Shown: positions 60,141-64,000 of the stretch, piece after piece
Layout: the number at the start of each line of letters is the position of its first letter
Position numbering within the stretch: the stretch's first letter is position 1
Assembly (NCBI GenBank): GCA_003254925.1
Contig: QANZ01001304.1
Location: 170,904-234,903, forward strand
Source of the DNA: Chamaecrista fasciculata
Taxonomy: Eukaryota; Streptophyta; Magnoliopsida; Fabales; Fabaceae
DNA length: 64,000 nt
Reading direction: 5' to 3'
The notes under the pieces: model-generated
What the model saw: only the letters and a program-made list of their open reading frames with translations
Told to the model about the DNA's origin: nothing
The model's database searches: none
Program-made: the position numbers and the translations under genes

Positions 60141-60600
60141 GTGAGGTTTTAGAAAGTCCCACATTGTTTGGTTAGCAATTGTGAGGTTTTTTAAGAAGTC
60201 TCACGTTGCTTGGATAGCAATTGTGAGAGGGACTCAACTACTATAAACGGAGGCCCAAGACAAGTTTACAAGTGCACCAGGTCAATACACTTTAAGCTTT
60301 GTATTTGACTTTTAAATTCCTTCATCTCTTCTATTTTAGAGTTCTTCTATTGTTATTTGTAGTGTGGAAGGTGTAGTTAAATAGTTGCTTTGTGAGAGTT
60401 TGTGTACTTGGGATAAGGGTCGAGAGAATATTGTGTGATGTAACAATTTTCATATAGTATTTTTCTCTGGTTGTCTTTTGACAAAAATCGTAGTTTTCTT
60501 CCAGTTTGAGTTTTCCACGTTAATTTTCTCTTGTGTTGTGATTGTGTTTCTTAATCTTATTTCTCTGATTATTCTCAAGGGAGAAATGTTATTTTATAAA
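60141..60600 (+). mobile_element. Probable solo LTR (copia-like)
   Basis: Starts TGAGGTTTTAGAAAGTCCCACATTG with an internal near-duplication ('aagtctcacgttgcttggat'), has a TATA-like CTATAAACGG (60241-60250), and carries late text ('ttgacaaaaatcgtagtttt' and 'gttttccacgttaattttct') typical of plant copia LTR 3' ends (recalled). No partner LTR or pol is nearby. The right boundary is uncertain. Confidence 0.5.
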
Positions 60601-62152
60601 TATTATTATTTTTCCCGAGACTAATAACCCATGTTCTAAACTCAATCCAATCTAACCCTTGAATATTTCTATTCTACACCATTCTATTTCTCATATAATT
60701 AAAACATATATACACTAAACTGAAAGTTTTAAATTCCACTTAATTCAATTACAGTTAATTAGTAATTACTTCAAGGCTTCATATCAAACTTTTGTTTTTC
60801 ATTAATAATTAATTAACTGAGAGTCTCTTAGATAGATTCATACCTCTCTTGGCACCTCTAACGTGTAAACATGTCATTTTATGTGTGCCACGACCAACAT
60901 AGTGTTACGCACAGTATACTATCATTTTCGTTTATGAAAATTAAAGAACTACATATATACATGAGACAGACATGGATTAATGTTCTCGGCATGCTACAAG
61001 CCTAGCTACATGAAATTTACACGTTTTCATAAACATATAATAACAGATAATAATTCAACTAAGTTTCGTATTCATGATCAATCATAACTGATATTAGCTT
61101 GTTTTCGTTGAACATGCATGTAGGTACTCAATATATGAACTCTCGAATTTATGTCCAAGTTCTAAGATTTATAACGAGAAACTCAACTATGAGAAAAGAC
61201 TCTCACGTTGACACTCTAACATCCAAATTAATTCAAAAATATTCAGAATGTGTATATAGTATTTAATTTAGACAATATAAGATTTTATTTAATACATAAA
61301 TATACACAATTTACAACATACAAGACATGCAATTATAGTGCACGTTATATATGGATATACAAGCAAAGTAATTTAATTTACGCCAACATATTTTATGCAG
61401 AACTAAAAATATATATAAGATTTTATTTTATCTGTGTTAATTTAATAAGGATATATACATGCGTACTTAATTAAGAGGTCTGTCTATATATATCTGAGAA
61501 GGGTGAAATGATATATGAAGATTGATTGGCAAGCATGAATAAAGTTTATATATGCACGTAATTGTGATGTGTAGTGTCTTGAGTGTACATGTTGAAATGT
61601 CGACTATATATTATATATATAATTTGTGTATAGCAGGAAAAGACGACGATTTGAAGGGGCCGGGACGTTGGGCAATTTTCATTTGGGTATGTGTGGGAAT
61701 AATTGAAGTACAAAACCAAAAAAGAGATGAAAAAGGTAATTAATTATTAAGGGGGTGACCTATGCATATGTATATATATACACAGATTCTTGCAAAACCC
61801 GTATCCATCTATCTATGGACAGAAAAAGCTTAGCAACTTTGTACACAAACATGACACATCTCTAGCTACCTATACTTGCATTATATATATTATATTATAT
61901 ATTACATGTACAGTACACCACTACCACCATACCAAGCTTTAATTTGCAGAGATCCCATGTGACATGCTTCATACAACTAACACATAATCAAGCTTTCCCA
62001 AATATAGCTAAGCTAGCTACCCAATTTCCAAACAAACCCACACCCCCGGCAATTTCAAATTATTACAACAACAAAAGAAACTAAAAATAATATTGTTAAA
62101 GAATTAATAATAATATTTAATTTTGACAGTACTGTTGCATGTATATATATAT
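60601..62152. other. AT-rich intergenic DNA
   Basis: No gene recognised. Short open frames (61250-61474, 61552-61743) lie in TA-rich text and have no domain. Confidence 0.4.
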
Positions 62153-62701
62153 AGGTTAAAGGTTCATTTTGGTCCTAAATGTATGCCATAATATTCATTT
62201 TGGTCCATTATGTTTCAAAATATTCAAATTGGTCCTAAATATTTGCAAAATGTTTCATTTTAGTCCCAAGCTATTGAATATGGCTTGTTTAAAGTTCAAC
62301 CGTGACGAGTTTAGAGCTACGTATTGTTCTCGAATAGTACTTTCTCTATCCAATTGAGGTCAACAACAATCGAGGTCAAATCGGTTCTAAAAAAGTAAAA
62401 GTAGACCGCTTGTTTCATGGTCAAACAAGCAAAGCTGATTATATCTTTCTCGTTGCAAATTCGAATTCGACAAATTTAGAGCTACGAGTTCCTCTTAGCA
62501 AGTCATTTGAACTTAAAATAAGAGACGGAAGAAATATGACTAAATTCAATAGTTTGGGACTAAAATGAAACATTTTATTAATATTTAGGACCAAAATGAA
62601 TTATTTTACCAACATTTATGACCAATATGAACATTTTGAAATATAATGGACCAAAAGAAACATTAGGACATAGATTTAAGACTAAAATGACCCTTTTACC
62701 T
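62153..62701. mobile_element. Foldback element with TA-rich flanks
   Basis: AGGTTAAAGGTTCATTTTGG at the left and AAAATGACCCTTTTACCT at the right are inverted ends. 'ggtcctaaatatttgcaaaa' and 'ttaatatttaggaccaaaat' continue the arms. Both flanks are (TA)n, so a TA target is likely but not provable. Confidence 0.65.
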
Positions 62702-63957
62702 ATATATATATATATATATATACACGAAGCTTATGCAACTCCTTCACTTATTATTTCTTCTTCTTTCTTGAGTCAGCAATAATACATATACGTGTTACCT
62801 GCAATATCGCAAATAATCAAGTGATTTATGCTGCTTTTTCAGTGTTATGATTTGGATGAGTCAAAAAGTGTGTCGTATATATATGTATACCATTAATAAA
62901 TTTGGGTCAAACTGAAAGTTTAAAATAAAAAGTGACTTACAGAACTTTGTCAGCTTGCTAGCTACAAGCTATTAATTAGTTGCTTAATCACAAGAGTTAA
63001 TCTTCATATGATTTAGCATTTTTCATATATCAGGGGCCATCAGCTATATATTATAGCATATATATTATTTCAAACTAATTAGAAGAACATGCCACCTGTT
63101 GCATGCACTTAATTGCACCCAATTAGTTAATAAATTAATTGATTAATTAATGCTAATAGTTCATCACTGATGTTTGCTAACCTAAGACCCTTTAAAATAA
63201 ATATTAGACTTAACTGGCACCTGAGCTGAGATCATTGAATCTATCCAAATTAAATCAGTGTTACATATAAAACATACGTGGTTGAAAATGAAATGTTCAG
63301 TAATATTCAATCGGATGACGAATCGTATATTAATATATATATATATATAATCAGATCACACAGAGATATATATATATATATATTATATATATGCATATTG
63401 ATTATGTGGTTGTAATTAATTAAGATGCTTGTAACAAAAAGTACCGTGGAAAAATGAGAAATTGAGCAAAGCTGTCATGTTTGTCCTTTGAGTGGGGGCC
63501 TCTTTGTGTGGATTGATAAACCGTTGTTACTGGATCTAATAACCCTTATTACTAGACACAGCAAAACATATATTGTTTTATGTACATCCCTCTCACGACA
63601 TGTTTGCCTACAATTCTATAACACCCAACAAAATTATTTTCATAAATTAACCTTTCTATATATATGTTACTTTGTTCCAAAATTATAAATCATTAAAATA
63701 CACACACACACATATATATATATATGTAGCTAGGGAAAGAAATTATGATTGTTCTTGAAAGTTGAAATAAAAAGGTTCGTTGTTTAAAATAATTATATAT
63801 ATATTGAGAATTGAGAATTGAGAATTGAGAATTATTAATTGAGTACGGTAAAAGTCGCAGAACCATTTTCTGATCACCGTGCAGACATATGTCTCTCTTT
63901 CCTAATTTGGTCAGAGTGGAAAGCACACAAATGTATGGGAGCACATACTTATTATCA
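62702..63957. other. AT-rich intergenic DNA
   Basis: Contains (TA)n runs near 63335-63390 and 63713-63724, and four tandem copies of the heptamer attgaga (about 63803-63832). No gene recognised. Confidence 0.4.
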
Positions 63958-64000
63958 AGGGTAAATTACAAAAGAGGTCCCTGTGGTTTGACCCATTTTC
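63958..64000. mobile_element. Left end of a repeat cut by the window edge
   Basis: 'gggtaaattacaaaagaggt' and 'ccctgtggtttgaccc' resemble the end of a common plant non-autonomous element ('taaattac...ggtccctgtggttt'). The other end is outside. Confidence 0.45.

Overview
The window is nuclear DNA of a flowering plant, most likely a woody eudicot. The genes have many short exons with GT-AG introns. The intergenic DNA is very AT-rich and full of MITEs, solo and paired LTRs and SINE-like insertions. The recognisable proteins are plant-specific: a WRC+JmjC protein, an INDETERMINATE DOMAIN zinc finger, a PSY sulfopeptide precursor, a GDSL esterase and an Ia-type bHLH. Four single N characters (3514, 23155, 34770, 46930) all lie in or beside repeats and look like collapsed assembly gaps.

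Layout. At 1-27 (-) there is the possible first exon of a gene running off the left edge. Two inverted-repeat elements follow, one of them (958-2012) with ~290-bp arms and an 8-bp target duplication. A JMJ24-like chromatin gene occupies 2653-8811 (+, 13 coding exons, perhaps more); its introns hold a Mutator-like element, a short retroposon and a MITE. An IDD C2H2 transcription factor is at 11430-14513 (-). From 15 to 23 kb there is AT-rich, duplicated and MITE-bearing DNA. From 23.6 to 26.6 kb lies a deleted Ty1/copia element with an LTR-like block inside it, followed by hAT-like and SINE-like insertions. A gene fragment resembling the C-terminus of plant ELM2/SANT (RERE-like) proteins is at 30545-31831 (-). 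Tandem array A fills 32.5-34.8 kb. A PSY peptide gene is at 36286-37256 (+). From 38082 to 46156 (-) is the C-terminal half of a TFIIIB subunit BRF1 gene, ten exons, with a 7-bp duplication frameshift and a complete small LTR element in its last intron. Tandem array B (46.2-50.56 kb) sits where the missing BRF1 5' half should be. Then come a GDSL esterase/lipase (52744-55190, +), a bHLH96-like factor (57873-59375, - strand, with a TRIM element in intron 1) and a repeat-rich right end.

The most unusual feature is the pair of related tandem arrays, A and B, in opposite orientation. Both are built of ~385-bp units, each centred on a ~64-bp near-perfect palindrome. The outer arms are the same in A and B. 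The inner arms differ, yet in each array left and right arms stay complementary, as if the hairpin itself were kept or copied. Array B also carries a copy of a BRF1 splice acceptor and exon start 3258 bp from the original. Each array lies on the 5' side of a 5'-truncated minus-strand gene fragment.

The intact genes do not form one pathway. They are independent regulators (chromatin, transcription, peptide signalling) and one secreted hydrolase.
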